Shown here: piece after piece, positions 32,998-41,904 of the stretch
Layout: each line of letters begins with the position of its first letter
Numbering within the stretch: the stretch's first letter is position 1
From: Bordetella genomosp. 2
Lineage (GTDB): Bacteria; Pseudomonadota; Gammaproteobacteria; Burkholderiales; Burkholderiaceae_B
Direction of reading: 5' to 3'
Assembly (NCBI RefSeq): GCF_002261345.1
Contig: NZ_NEVT01000002.1
Coordinates: 186,001 to 250,000 of the forward strand
Length of the DNA: 64,000 nt
Notes under the pieces: generated by a model
Seen by the model: the letters and a program-made list of their open reading frames with translations, nothing else
Told to the model about the DNA's origin: nothing
The model's database searches: none
Made by a program: the position numbers and the translations under genes

Positions 32998-34146
32998 ATG
33001 GCTCTCGATACTGAAACCCTGAACCTGCTGCTGGAGGCGGTGCGCCGCTTCGTCGCCGACCGGCTGGTGCCGGCCGAAGAGGCCCTGGCCCATACCGGCG
33101 AGATCCCGCCCGACATCGTCGCCGAAATGCGCGAGCTGGGCCTGTTCGGCCTGTCCATCTCGCCCGACTATGGCGGTCTGGGGCTCAACATGGAAGAAGA
33201 GGTGCGGGTGGTGTTCGAGCTGGGCCAGACTTCGCCGGCGTTCCGGTCGCTGGCCGGCACCAACATCGGCATCGGCTCGCAGTCCATCGTGCTGGCCGGC
33301 ACCGACCAGCAGCGCCAGCACTATCTGCCCAAGCTGGCCAGCGGCGAGCTGATCGGCTCGTTCGCCCTGACCGAGCCCGACGCCGGCTCGGACGCGATGT
33401 CGCTGCGCACCACCGCGACGCGCGACGGCGATCACTACGTGCTCAACGGCACCAAGCGCTTCATCACCAACGCCCCCATCGCCGGCCTGTTCTCGGTGAT
33501 GGCGCGCACCGCGCCCGAGCGCAAGGCCTCTTCCATCTCGTGCTTCTTGGTCGACGCCGGCACGCCCGGGCTGACGCTGGGCAAGCCCGACAAGAAAATG
33601 GGCCAGGCCGGCGCGCTGACCTGCGACGTCGTGTTCGACAACTGCCGCGTGCCGGCCACGGCGCTGCTGGGCGGCGAGGAAGGCAACGGTTTCCGCACCG
33701 CCATGCGCGTGCTCGACAAGGGGCGCCTGCATATTTCCGCCCTGTGCGTGGGCCTGGCCGAGCGCCTGGTGCGCGACGCCGTGCGCTACGCGACCGAGCG
33801 CAGGCAGTTCGGCCAGCCGATCGCCGAGTTCCAGCTGGTGCAGGCCATGATCGCCGACAGCCAGGCCGAACTGTACGCCGCCCGCTCGATGGTGCTGGAC
33901 GCCGCCCGCAAGCGCGATCGCGGCGAGAACACCACCCTCGAGGCCGCCTGCTGCAAGCTCTACGCCACCGAAATGGTGGGCCGCGTGGCCGACCGGGCGG
34001 TGCAGATCCACGGCGGCGCGGGCTACATATCCGAGTACGCGGTCGAGCGGTTCTATCGCGACGTGCGGCTGTTCCGCATCTACGAGGGCACCTCGCAGAT
34101 CCAGCAACTGGTGATCGCGCGCGAGACGATCAAGGCGCTCTCGTAG
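32998..34146 (+). CDS. Acyl-CoA dehydrogenase
   Basis: 382 aa FAD enzyme that introduces the 2,3 double bond into an acyl-CoA. Signatures FALTEPDAGSDAMSLRTTA, GTKRFITNAPIA and RQFGQPIAEFQLVQ are present, and the catalytic-base region near the C-terminus (IHGGAGYISEYAVERFYRD) ends in RIYEGTSQIQQLVIAR. No Shine-Dalgarno is obvious. It follows the TetR gene by 43 bp. Confidence 0.93.
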   Translation: MALDTETLNLLLEAVRRFVADRLVPAEEALAHTGEIPPDIVAEMRELGLFGLSISPDYGGLGLNMEEEVRVVFELGQTSPAFRSLAGTNIGIGSQSIVLAGTDQQRQHYLPKLASGELIGSFALTEPDAGSDAMSLRTTATRDGDHYVLNGTKRFITNAPIAGLFSVMARTAPERKASSISCFLVDAGTPGLTLGKPDKKMGQAGALTCDVVFDNCRVPATALLGGEEGNGFRTAMRVLDKGRLHISALCVGLAERLVRDAVRYATERRQFGQPIAEFQLVQAMIADSQAELYAARSMVLDAARKRDRGENTTLEAACCKLYATEMVGRVADRAVQIHGGAGYISEYAVERFYRDVRLFRIYEGTSQIQQLVIARETIKALS

Positions 34147-34151
34147 CCGGC

Positions 34152-34178
34152 GTTCTTGTGCGCGTCGCGCACAAGAAC
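34152..34178. repeat. 27-bp perfect palindrome after the acyl-CoA dehydrogenase gene
   Basis: Arms GTTCTTGTGCGCG and CGCGCACAAGAAC surround a single T, starting five bases after the stop codon. It forms a very stable hairpin but lacks a T-run. It may protect the mRNA end or cause partial termination before the CoA-transferase gene. A second, 12-bp palindrome (TTGCCATGGCAA) follows at 34201-34212. Confidence 0.6.
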
Positions 34179-34254
34179 GTGCGGAAAACGGAATACGCCT
34201 TTGCCATGGCAAGGGCTAATATGCAGAGTTCCCTTTCGCTATCGCATTCCCACT

Positions 34255-35484
34255 ATGTCGCAACGACCCGCTCCCCTGACCGGCATCCGTGTGCTGGACC
34301 TGACCCGCGTGCTGGCCGGCCCCTGGTGCACCCAGAACCTGGCCGACCTGGGCGCCGAAGTCATCAAGATCGAACGCCCGGGCGCCGGCGACGACACGCG
34401 CGCCTGGGGCCCGCCGTATCTGAAGGACGCCGCCGGCAACGACACCACCGAAGCCGCCTACTACCTGAGCGCCAACCGCAACAAGTATTCGGTGGCGCTG
34501 GACATCGCCTCGCCGCGCGGCGCCGAACTGGTGCGCGAGCTGGCGCGCCAGAGCGACATCCTGGTGGAGAACTTCAAGGTCGGCGGCCTGCGCAAGTACG
34601 GCCTGGACTACGACAGCCTGAAGGCCGACAACCCCGGCCTGATCTACTGCTCGATCACCGGCTTCGGCCAGACCGGCCCCTATGCCAGCCGGCCCGGCTA
34701 CGACTTCATGATCCAGGGCATGGGCGGGCTCATGAGCATCACCGGCGAACGCGACGACCTGCCGGGCGGCGGCCCGCAGAAGGCCGGGGTGGCGGTGGCC
34801 GACCTGATGACCGGCATGTATTCCACCGTGGGCATCCTGGCCGCGCTGCACGAACGCGGCCGCAGCGGCCTGGGCCAGCACATCGACATGGCGCTGCTCG
34901 ACTGCCAGGTCGCCATGATGGCCAACCAGAACCTCAACTACATGACCTCGGGCCAGGCGCCGCGGCGCGCCGGCAATGCGCACCAGAACCTGGTGCCGTA
35001 CCAGGTATTCGCCGCCAGCGACGGCCACCTGATCGTCGCCGTGGGCAACGACAGCCAGTTCCGCAACTATTGCCGTGTCATCGGCCTGCCGGAGCTGGCC
35101 GACGACCCGCGCTTCGCCACCAACCCGCAGCGCGTGCAGAACCGCGACACGCTGGTGCCGCTGCTGGCCGAACGCATGGCCACCGGCGAGCGCGACCACT
35201 GGCTGGCCGAGCTGGAAGCGGCCGGCGTGCCGGCCGGCCCGATCAACACGCTGGACCAGGTCTACCAGGACCCGCAGGTGCAGGCGCGCGAGATGCGGCG
35301 CGAGCTGCCGCATCCCACCGCCGGCACCGTGCCGATGGCCGCCAGCCCGCTGAAGTTTTCCGGCAGCCCGGTGCAATACCGCCGTCCGCCGCCCCTGCTG
35401 GGCGAGCATACCCGCCAGATCCTGGCCGAGCGGCTGGGAATGTCGGAGGAAGAAATCCTGGCGCTGGCGCAGCCGCGCGGGTAG
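34255..35484 (+). CDS. CaiB/BaiF family CoA-transferase
   Basis: 409 aa class III CoA-transferase. The N-terminus (GIRVLDLTRVLAGPWCTQNL, DLGAEVIKIERPGAGDDTR) is typical, and the catalytic aspartate lies in HIDMALLDCQVAMM. It moves CoA between an organic acid and an acyl-CoA. It closely resembles the transferase at 43710 in the tRNA-linked block. The ATG at 34255 is chosen because upstream in-frame residues do not resemble the family. Confidence 0.92.
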   Translation: MSQRPAPLTGIRVLDLTRVLAGPWCTQNLADLGAEVIKIERPGAGDDTRAWGPPYLKDAAGNDTTEAAYYLSANRNKYSVALDIASPRGAELVRELARQSDILVENFKVGGLRKYGLDYDSLKADNPGLIYCSITGFGQTGPYASRPGYDFMIQGMGGLMSITGERDDLPGGGPQKAGVAVADLMTGMYSTVGILAALHERGRSGLGQHIDMALLDCQVAMMANQNLNYMTSGQAPRRAGNAHQNLVPYQVFAASDGHLIVAVGNDSQFRNYCRVIGLPELADDPRFATNPQRVQNRDTLVPLLAERMATGERDHWLAELEAAGVPAGPINTLDQVYQDPQVQAREMRRELPHPTAGTVPMAASPLKFSGSPVQYRRPPPLLGEHTRQILAERLGMSEEEILALAQPRG

Positions 35485-35517
35485 CCCGGGTGCCAGGCCG
35501 TCTCAAGGCCCCGGAAC

Positions 35518-35585
35518 GGTCTCTGACACCCATGGGGTGTCAGGCACCTGGGCCTCCGGGGCTCGCCCATCGGGTGTCGGACACC
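35518..35585. repeat. Repeat block D: three degraded 13-bp palindromes
   Basis: GGTCTCTGACACC at 35518 and GGTGTCAGGCACC at 35536 keep the 18-bp spacing (spacer CATGG). GGTGTCGGACACC lies at 35573. Each has one or two substitutions relative to the exact copies elsewhere. The block lies between two genes on the same strand, so it is not restricted to convergent gaps. Confidence 0.75.
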
Positions 35586-35656
35586 CGGGGCGCTGGCGGA
35601 CCAGGCAGCGGCGGCGCGCATCGCCCAACAGACATGAACAGGAAGGAGCACATTCG

Positions 35657-37180
35657 ATGACAGACATCCAGACCATCGCCGTCGTAGGCGCCGGCGCCAT
35701 GGGGCGCGGCATTGCGCAGATCGCCGCGCAGGCGGGCGTGCAGGTGCGCCTGTACGACACCAGCGCCGATGCCGTGGGCGCGGCGCGCGAGTCGCTGCGC
35801 CAGCTGTGGGACAAGCTGGCGCAGAAGGGCAAGCTCAGCGCCGCCGATGCGGACGCGGCGCTGGCCCGCGTGCAGCCGGCCGCGTCGCTGGACGAGCTGG
35901 CCGATTGCCAGGTGGTCGTCGAAGCCATCGTCGAGCGCCTGGACATCAAACGCGAGCTGTTCGCCAAGCTCGAAGACATCGTCGGCCCGGACTGCATCCT
36001 GGCCTCCAACACCTCCTCGCTGTCCATCACCGCCATCGCGGCCGCCTGCAAGCGCCCGCAGCGCGTGGCCGGCTTCCATTTCTTCAACCCCGTGGCGCTG
36101 ATGAAGGTGGTGGAAGTCATCGACGGGCTGCGCAGCGACCCCGCCGCCGGCGACGCGCTGGCCGCGCTGGCGCGCCGCATGGGGCATACTCCCGTGCGCG
36201 CCAAGGACATGCCCGGCTTCATCGTCAACCACGCGGGCCGCGGCATGAACATCGAGGGCCTGCGCGTGGCGCAAGAAGCCGTCGCGCCGTTCGCGCAGAT
36301 CGACGCGATCATGCGCGAGCAGGCCGGCTTTCGCATGGGGCCGTTCGAGCTCATGGATCTCACCGCGCTGGATGTCTCGCATCCGGTCATGGAATCCATC
36401 TACCGCCAATTCTTCGACGAGCCGCGCTTCCGTCCGTCGCCCATCACCACGGTGCGGCTGGCCGGCGGGCTGATCGGCCGCAAGGCGGGCGAGGGCTTCT
36501 ATGCCTATCCGGACGGCCAGAAGCAGGTACCCGCCGAGCCGGCCGTGCCGGCCGCGCAAGCCGGCCTGCGCGTCTGGATCAGCCCAGCCCATGAAGAAGG
36601 CCATGCGCGCGCGCAGGCCTTGCTGGAAACGCTGGAAGCCAGCATCGTCGACGCCGCCGAGCCGCCCGACGACGCCCTGATCCTGGTCACGCCGTATGGC
36701 GAGGACGTCTCCACCTGCGCCTATCAACAGGGCCTGGATGCGGCCCGCACGGTGGGGCTGGACACCCTGCATCGCCTGGAGGCCGGCAAGCGGCGCACGC
36801 TGATGCTGTCGCCGGCCACGCAGGCGCGCTGGCGCGACGCCGCCCATGCGCTGCTGGCGGGCGACGGCACGCCGGTCAGCGTCATCCAGGATTCCCCCGG
36901 CTTCGTCGCGCAGCGCATCGTGGCCTGCATCGTCAACGTCGCCGCCGAGATCGCCCAGCAGGGCATCGCCACGCCGTCGGACATCGACCGCGCCGTCACG
37001 CTCGGGCTGGGCTATCCCGCCGGGCCGCTGGCCATGGGCGACGCGCTGGGCGGCGCGCGCATCCTGGAGATCCTGCGCAACCTGCAGCGCGTCACGGGCG
37101 ACATGCGCTACCGCCCCAGCCTGTGGCTGCAGCGGCGCGTGCAACTGGGCCTGTCGCTGCTGGCCGAGCCGGCGGCCTGA
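35657..37180 (+). CDS. Two-domain 3-hydroxyacyl-CoA dehydrogenase (PaaH type)
   Basis: 507 aa. The N-terminal NAD domain starts IAVVGAGAMGRGIAQIAAQA, and catalytic-domain motifs GFHFFNPVALMKVVEV and DMPGFIVNHAGRGMNIE follow. A second, shorter C-terminal 3HCDH domain (QDSPGFVAQRIVACIVN, TLGLGYPAGPLAMGD) gives the ~505-aa form known from phenylacetate degradation. It oxidises a 3-hydroxyacyl-CoA with NAD+. No other paa genes are nearby, so the pathway here is probably generic acyl-CoA oxidation. GGAAGGAG precedes the start. Confidence 0.93.
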   Translation: MTDIQTIAVVGAGAMGRGIAQIAAQAGVQVRLYDTSADAVGAARESLRQLWDKLAQKGKLSAADADAALARVQPAASLDELADCQVVVEAIVERLDIKRELFAKLEDIVGPDCILASNTSSLSITAIAAACKRPQRVAGFHFFNPVALMKVVEVIDGLRSDPAAGDALAALARRMGHTPVRAKDMPGFIVNHAGRGMNIEGLRVAQEAVAPFAQIDAIMREQAGFRMGPFELMDLTALDVSHPVMESIYRQFFDEPRFRPSPITTVRLAGGLIGRKAGEGFYAYPDGQKQVPAEPAVPAAQAGLRVWISPAHEEGHARAQALLETLEASIVDAAEPPDDALILVTPYGEDVSTCAYQQGLDAARTVGLDTLHRLEAGKRRTLMLSPATQARWRDAAHALLAGDGTPVSVIQDSPGFVAQRIVACIVNVAAEIAQQGIATPSDIDRAVTLGLGYPAGPLAMGDALGGARILEILRNLQRVTGDMRYRPSLWLQRRVQLGLSLLAEPAA

Positions 37181-37212
37181 CCGGCGATGGCGCGGCCGCG
37201 CGGCGCCTGGCT

Positions 37213-38142
37213 TCACGCCGCCGCGTCGCGGCGCCGCGCTGGCCGCTGTGGCGCGCGCGGGTCGGCGCCCAGGTGCGCCAGCAGGCCCTGCATGGGCGCG
37301 GACAATTCCTCCCAGGCGCGAAAGCACAGGCATAGCTGCCGGCGCGCCCAGTCGTCGGCCAGCGCCACCACCTGGTACGGGTAGCGGCGCCGGTGGCGGC
37401 TGGCGATGCCGCGCGGCACGATGCCCACCCCGACCCCGTGCGAGACCATCTCGCACAAGCCCTCGAACGTCTTCATGCGAATGCGCGGCGCCAGCGCGCC
37501 GCCGGCCGCGCGCGCATGCTCGTCGATATGGTCTTGCAGCGCGTTGCCCGGCGCCAGCCCGACGAACGGCTCGTCCAGGACTGCGGCGAAATCCACCGTG
37601 CCGGCCGCCGCGAGCCGGTGTCCGGCCGGCACGATCAAGGCCAGGTGATCCTTCGCCACCGGCTGCAGGCGCAGTCCATGCGGCTCGACCGCATCGGACA
37701 CGATCCCGGCCTGCGCCAGCCCCGCCGCGATGGTCCGCACGATTTCCGCGCTGGTGCGCTCCTTCAGTTCGATGCGCAGGCGCGGCCGGGCCGCCAGCCA
37801 CGGCGCCAGCTGGCGGGGCAGGAATTCGGTCAGGGCCGCGGTGTTGGCGTACAGGTGCAGGGTGCCGCGTTCACCGGCCGCGAAGTCCTGCAGTTCGCCC
37901 CGCAGCAGCGCCTGCTGCCGCAGGATGATGCGCGCATGGTGGGCCAGGGCCTCGCCGGCCTCCGTGGTGGCCACGCCGCGATGGCGGCGTTCCAGCAGCG
38001 GCACGCCGGCATCGGCCTCGATGCTGCGCAGCCGCTCGCTGGCCGAGGCCAGCGCCAGGTTGGCGCGCACCGCGCCCTGGGTGATGCTGCCGGCATCCAC
38101 CACGCACAGGAACAGGCGCAGGTCCGCGAGATCGAGCCGCAT
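37213..38142 (-). CDS. LysR-family transcriptional regulator
   Basis: 309 aa. The N-terminal winged helix is DLRLFLCVVDAGSITQGAVR with SASERLRSIEADAGVPLLER. The effector domain includes GLCEMVSHGVGVGIVPRGIA. AGGAGG precedes the ATG at 38142. It is divergent from the TauE/SafE permease gene, its most likely target. The C-terminus ends in an arginine- and alanine-rich tail. Confidence 0.9.
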   Translation of the reverse strand: MRLDLADLRLFLCVVDAGSITQGAVRANLALASASERLRSIEADAGVPLLERRHRGVATTEAGEALAHHARIILRQQALLRGELQDFAAGERGTLHLYANTAALTEFLPRQLAPWLAARPRLRIELKERTSAEIVRTIAAGLAQAGIVSDAVEPHGLRLQPVAKDHLALIVPAGHRLAAAGTVDFAAVLDEPFVGLAPGNALQDHIDEHARAAGGALAPRIRMKTFEGLCEMVSHGVGVGIVPRGIASRHRRRYPYQVVALADDWARRQLCLCFRAWEELSAPMQGLLAHLGADPRAPQRPARRRDAAA

Positions 38143-38229
38143 GGGGCCTCCTGGTGCCTTCGGCCGAACCGAAGGCAGGAACGATAAAACCACATTGTGC
38201 CAAGGCGGCGGCGCGGCTCCAATACCGGC

Positions 38230-38979
38230 ATGAACGAACTTTCGCCTTTCTTGTTGCTGGTGTTCGCCGCGACCTTCCTGGCCGCCGGCCTGGTCAAGGG
38301 CGTCACCGGCATGGGCCTGCCCACCGTCGCCATGGGCCTGCTGGGCGCCGCCATGTCGCCGGCCGCCGCGGCGGCCATGCTGGTGATCCCCTCGTTCGTG
38401 ACCAACGTCTGGCAATTGCTGGCCGGGCCCGCCACCGTCCGGCTGGCCGTCCGCCTATGGCCCATGATGCTGGGCATCGTCGCGGGCACGGTTGGCGGCG
38501 CCGCTTTGCTGGTCAGGGTCGACCCGCTGTGGTCGGGCGTGGCCCTGGGCATGGCGCTGATCGTATACGCAGGTTATGCCCTGGCGGCGCCGGCGTTTGC
38601 CGTCCCGCCCCGCATCGAACCCTGGCTGTCGCCGCTCGTCGGCCTGGTCACCGGCACCATCACTGGCGCCACCGGCGTGTTCGTGATGCCGGCTGTGCCT
38701 TATCTGCAGTCGCTGCGCCTGGAGCGGGACGAGCTGGTCCAGGCGCTCGGGCTGTCGTTCACGATCTCCACCGTGGCGCTGGCCGGCGGCCTGATGGCCC
38801 ACGGCGCCTTCCGGCTGGAGCAACTGGCGCTGTCGGCCCTGGCCATCGTGCCCGCCCTGGCCGGCATGTGGCTGGGGCAGGCGATCCGGGCGCGCATCAG
38901 CCCGCGCACGTTCCGGTTGTGTTTCTTGCTGTTCCTGCTGGCGCTGGGAGCAGAGCTGGTTGCGCGGCCATTTTTCTGA
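38230..38979 (+). CDS. TauE/SafE-family sulfite/organic anion permease
   Basis: 249 aa with about eight membrane segments. Two repeats carry the family's GxxxGxxGxG pattern: AAGLVKGVTGMGLPTVAMGL near the start and GLVTGTITGATGVFVMPAVP in the middle. Family members export sulfite or sulfoacetate or import small anions. Substrate unassigned. Regulated presumably by the divergent LysR gene 87 bp away. Confidence 0.88.
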   Translation: MNELSPFLLLVFAATFLAAGLVKGVTGMGLPTVAMGLLGAAMSPAAAAAMLVIPSFVTNVWQLLAGPATVRLAVRLWPMMLGIVAGTVGGAALLVRVDPLWSGVALGMALIVYAGYALAAPAFAVPPRIEPWLSPLVGLVTGTITGATGVFVMPAVPYLQSLRLERDELVQALGLSFTISTVALAGGLMAHGAFRLEQLALSALAIVPALAGMWLGQAIRARISPRTFRLCFLLFLLALGAELVARPFF

Positions 38980-39033
38980 CAGCCCCTTGGCGGGTGTCCG
39001 CGCGGCCTTTTATTCACAAGAGAGGAGACCGCC

Positions 39034-39465
39034 ATGACCCATGAGTCGCGCCAGCCTGGCGCAGCATCCCGCCATTGCTCCCGTCTCGCGCCATGGCTGG
39101 CGGCATGCGCCCTGTGCCTGCCGTCCGTGCCGTCGACACAAGCCGCCGGCGCGCCCGAAGTCACCCCGGAGCAGACCTATCAATTGGCGCTGGAAGCCCG
39201 CACCGTGCGCGACTATGCCGCCATGCTGGCATTGTTGCGCCAGGCCGGCGAAGCCGGCGAACTGGCCGCCCAGGAAATGCTGGGCAGCGTGCTGCTGGCC
39301 GGCCCGGCCTTGTATGGCGATGCGGTGCCGGCGGACCCTTGCGAAGCGGCGTCCTGGACCCGTCGCGCCGCGGCCCGGGGCAGCGCGGTCGGCCGGCATC
39401 AGCGCGAAGTCCTGAATGGCTTGCGGGACCTGCCCGGGGGCAGCGCCGGCTGCGCGCTGCAATGA
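39034..39465 (+). CDS. Secreted Sel1-like repeat protein
   Basis: 143 aa. A signal peptide (hydrophobic SRLAPWLAACALCLPSVPS, cut near TQAAG) is followed by short helical repeats resembling Sel1 (DYAAMLALLRQAGEAGELAA; EAASWTRRAAARGSAVGRHQ). Such proteins act as scaffolds for protein interactions in the periplasm. GAGAGGAGACC precedes the ATG. It ends in a terminator shared with the convergent cytochrome gene. Specific role unknown. Confidence 0.7.
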   Translation: MTHESRQPGAASRHCSRLAPWLAACALCLPSVPSTQAAGAPEVTPEQTYQLALEARTVRDYAAMLALLRQAGEAGELAAQEMLGSVLLAGPALYGDAVPADPCEAASWTRRAAARGSAVGRHQREVLNGLRDLPGGSAGCALQ

Positions 39466-39469
39466 CAAT

Positions 39470-39500
39470 AAAAAACCCGGCACAGCTTGCGCTGGCCGGG
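39470..39500 (-). terminator. Terminator between convergent Sel1-like and cytochrome genes
   Basis: A 10-bp stem with one bulge (CCCGGC...GCCGGG) around a TTGC loop. Read on the minus strand it is followed by TTTTTTATTG, so it best serves the cytochrome gene, though it could work both ways. Confidence 0.75.
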
Positions 39501-39528
39501 CTTCTTGCGGGCGGGATGCGGCGCGGGC

Positions 39529-40431
39529 TTACTTGACCGCGTTCACCATGTACTCGACCGCGGCGCGGATATCGGCCTCGGACGCATTGGCGGCGCCGCC
39601 CTTGGGCGGCATGGCGCCCTTGCCGGTCATGGCGACCTTCACCATGGCGTCGATGCCGGTCTTGATGTACGGTTCCCAGGCGGCCTTGTCGCCGAACTTG
39701 GGCGCGTTGGCCACGCCGGTGCCGTGACAGGCGAAGCAGGTGCTCTTGTACAGTTTTTCGCCGGCCGGGTTGACGGCGGCCTGTTCCTGCGGCGCTGCTT
39801 CAGGCTTGGCTTGCGGGGCGGCCTCGGCCTTGGGCGCGGCGGCAGCGGCGGGGGCAGGCGCCGGCGTCGCGGCGGGGGCGGCCGCCTGCTTGGCTTCTTC
39901 AGGCTTGGCGCCTTCCTGGGCGGGCGCGGCCGGCTCTTCGAACGAACCGCCGGACTCGTTGGCCATGTAGACCACCGCGCGGGCCACTTCGTAGTCGCTC
40001 AGCGCCGGGTTGCCGCCCTTGGCGGGCATGGCGCCCTTGCCGTGCAGCGCGACATCCAGCATGGATTCGAATCCGCTCTTGATGAAAGGCGCCCAGGCGG
40101 CCTTGTCGCCCAGCTTGGGGGCGCCCGCCACGCCGGCGGTGTGGCAGGCCGTACAGACGGCCTGGAAGACTTGTTCGCCGGTCTTGAAGACCTTGGGCGC
40201 ATTGGCGTCGACCAGCTCGAAGCCGGCCACCGGGGCGATGCGCCGGGCCACGGCTTCTTCGGTCAGGCTGTCGGAGCCGGCACCGGTCTTGGTGCCCGAG
40301 GCCACCATGCTCACCAGCAGAAGAATGATGACGATGGGGATCAGGAAAGCCAGCACGATCGTGACGATCAGCTGCTTGGGCGACTTGATGGGCGAGGCGT
40401 GTTCTTCGTTGTGTTCCTGCTCGTTGCTCAT
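39529..40431 (-). CDS. Membrane-anchored dihaem cytochrome c (c5 type)
   Basis: 300 aa. A short cytoplasmic start (MSNEQEHNEEHASP) is followed by one membrane anchor (LIVTIVLAFLIPIVIILLLV). Two class I cytochrome domains come next: CTACH with distal ligand region KGAMPAKGG, and CFACH with KGAMPPKGG. An Ala/Pro/Lys/Glu-rich linker of about 60 residues joins them. The haems face the periplasm, so it probably carries electrons to a terminal oxidase. The start at 40431 follows CAGGA; upstream in-frame residues do not look like part of the protein. Confidence 0.9.
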   Translation of the reverse strand: MSNEQEHNEEHASPIKSPKQLIVTIVLAFLIPIVIILLLVSMVASGTKTGAGSDSLTEEAVARRIAPVAGFELVDANAPKVFKTGEQVFQAVCTACHTAGVAGAPKLGDKAAWAPFIKSGFESMLDVALHGKGAMPAKGGNPALSDYEVARAVVYMANESGGSFEEPAAPAQEGAKPEEAKQAAAPAATPAPAPAAAAAPKAEAAPQAKPEAAPQEQAAVNPAGEKLYKSTCFACHGTGVANAPKFGDKAAWEPYIKTGIDAMVKVAMTGKGAMPPKGGAANASEADIRAAVEYMVNAVK

Positions 40432-40626
40432 AACCAAATCCTGCAAATCGGGTACCGGGGCGCCTGATGGCGGCAACAGAAGAATAACTACAGCGCAAGG
40501 CATCGGCCAAGAAATCAGACCCATCCCCGCATGCAAACGATGGATTATATAACGGCCCGCCCGGCCGGCACGCGGGGCGCCACGAGCGCGGGCGCGGGGC
40601 GCCCCGGCAGAGACTCAAAACTTCGG

Positions 40627-40632
40627 TACAAT
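40627..40632 (+). promoter_or_regulatory. -10 element of the tRNA-Arg gene
   Basis: TACAAT lies 11 bp before the mature tRNA 5' end and is followed by GCGCC. No good -35 hexamer is evident. Confidence 0.45.
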
Positions 40633-40643
40633 AGCGCCTCTTC

Positions 40644-40718
40644 GCGCCCGTAGTTCAATGGATAGAATGAGAGTTTCCGAAGCTCTTGATACAGGTTCGA
40701 TTCCTGTCGGGCGCGCCA
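40644..40718 (+). tRNA. tRNA-Arg (anticodon CCG)
   Basis: A complete cloverleaf can be drawn. The acceptor stem is GCGCCCG/CGGGCGC, and the D-arm GTTC/GAAT. The anticodon stem AGAGT/GCTCT has loop TTCCGAA, with anticodon CCG. The T-arm is ACAGG/CCTGT with loop TTCGATT, discriminator G, and an encoded CCA at 40716-40718. It reads CGG codons. Base composition changes just downstream, so this tRNA may mark an integration site. Confidence 0.96.
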
Positions 40719-40839
40719 GAATATCAATGGCCTGGTTTTTCCTGGGCCCGAAGCGCGCAGATCAGCGCGCCTGAAGCTCCTGATTTCGCTGACATCGGCC
40801 GGGTCATCGAGGACGTCCATGGCGAAGACCTGGGAGCGA

Positions 40840-41748
40840 TCATCGCCGCCACTCTCTCTCAATTTGCTCCACCATCGCCCCGGCCACCGGCGTTTGCTCC
40901 CTGGCTTTCAGGGTGACCATCCCCAATACACGGCTCACCCTGGGCTGCACCAGCGGTCGGACGACCAATCCCAGACTCAGTGCATCTGCCAGCGTGCCCT
41001 CTGGCACGATGGCAATCCCCACGCCTTTCGCCACGAACTGCATCATCGTGGTGAACTGCGTCACGGTAATCGTGTGCGCCAGGTTCAACCCTGCCGTTAC
41101 CGCTGTTGCATCGATCAACCTCCTGGTACGCGAATCGGACGGTAGCGACACCATCTGTTCGTTCTGAACCGCGCTCCACGACACCTGTTTGCGCTTCTCC
41201 AGCGCATGGCCCTTGGGCAGCACCACATGAAAGTACTGCGTGCTCAATGGTTTTTGCGTGAAGATCGAAGCAATATCGTCCAGGTAGGTCAGTCCGATAT
41301 CCGCCACCCCTGACCTGACGCTTTCAATGACATTGCCGTGTACGCCTTCGTAGACGTGGATATTCACCCCAGGATGTTCGCGCTTGTAGCGTGCCACGAT
41401 GGACGGCAGCACCGTGCAAGCTACCGACATCACGGACGCAATAACTACCTGCCCCCGCTGCTGGGTAGACCGCCCTTGTACGGCTTTCAGGTAGATCTGC
41501 ATATCGTTCAACACCCGTTCGGCCAAGGCGACGAATTCTTTGCCGGCCTCGGTGATTTCCACGCTGCGGGTGGTGCGGTTGAACAGAGTCAGGCCGACCA
41601 GGCGTTCCACGCGTTGTACGGTGCGCGTCAGCACGGGTTGGGAGATTTCCAGTGCAATGGCGGCGGCGTTGAAGCTGCCGTAGTCGGCCACGGTTTTGAC
41701 GGCTAGCAGTTCCTTGGCGCTGAGGTCGAGCTGGTCGGGATGGATCAT
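40840..41748 (-). CDS. LysR-family regulator of the UGSC cluster
   Basis: 302 aa. The N-terminal winged helix is ELLAVKTVADYGSFNAAAIA with SQPVLTRTVQRVERLVGLTLF. The effector domain follows (GVADIGLTYLDDIA, FVAKGVGIAIVPEGTLAD). It is divergent from the 366-aa gene, with a LysR-type box in the gap, so it is the natural regulator of the block 41905-46949. The start at 41748 is preferred over an upstream frame lacking a ribosome site. GC content is lower than in the flanking genes. Confidence 0.88.
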   Translation of the reverse strand: MIHPDQLDLSAKELLAVKTVADYGSFNAAAIALEISQPVLTRTVQRVERLVGLTLFNRTTRSVEITEAGKEFVALAERVLNDMQIYLKAVQGRSTQQRGQVVIASVMSVACTVLPSIVARYKREHPGVNIHVYEGVHGNVIESVRSGVADIGLTYLDDIASIFTQKPLSTQYFHVVLPKGHALEKRKQVSWSAVQNEQMVSLPSDSRTRRLIDATAVTAGLNLAHTITVTQFTTMMQFVAKGVGIAIVPEGTLADALSLGLVVRPLVQPRVSRVLGMVTLKAREQTPVAGAMVEQIEREWRR

Positions 41749-41840
41749 GGCGGTCACTCGCAAGACAGATGGCGACGAACAAAGCGGCGCTCGCCGCATT
41801 TCCTATTTATGCTGATTCGACAATTATCTCAGTCAATAGA

Positions 41841-41853
41841 TTCCAATTGGAAA
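41841..41853. promoter_or_regulatory. LysR-type operator (T-N11-A) in the UGSC divergent gap
   Basis: The perfect palindrome TTCCAATTGGAA (41841-41852) followed by A gives the T-N11-A form of LysR boxes. It lies in an AT-rich region about 52 bp before the AAGGAG of the 366-aa gene. Confidence 0.6.
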
Positions 41854-41904
41854 TAATAAGCGCAGTCTCTAAGATCAGCTCATCCCCTTCAAGGAGCAGA
41901 AGAG

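Noticed and set aside
40719-40839. An attachment-site duplicate of the tRNA 3' end
   Set aside because: I looked for GATTCCTGTCGGGCGCG-like copies near the right edge of the lower-GC block and found none convincing, so no att site is annotated.
40686-40916. A short plus-strand coding frame starting inside the tRNA-Arg gene
   Set aside because: It overlaps the tRNA and the 3' end of the LysR gene, has no ribosome site, and its translation shows no family.
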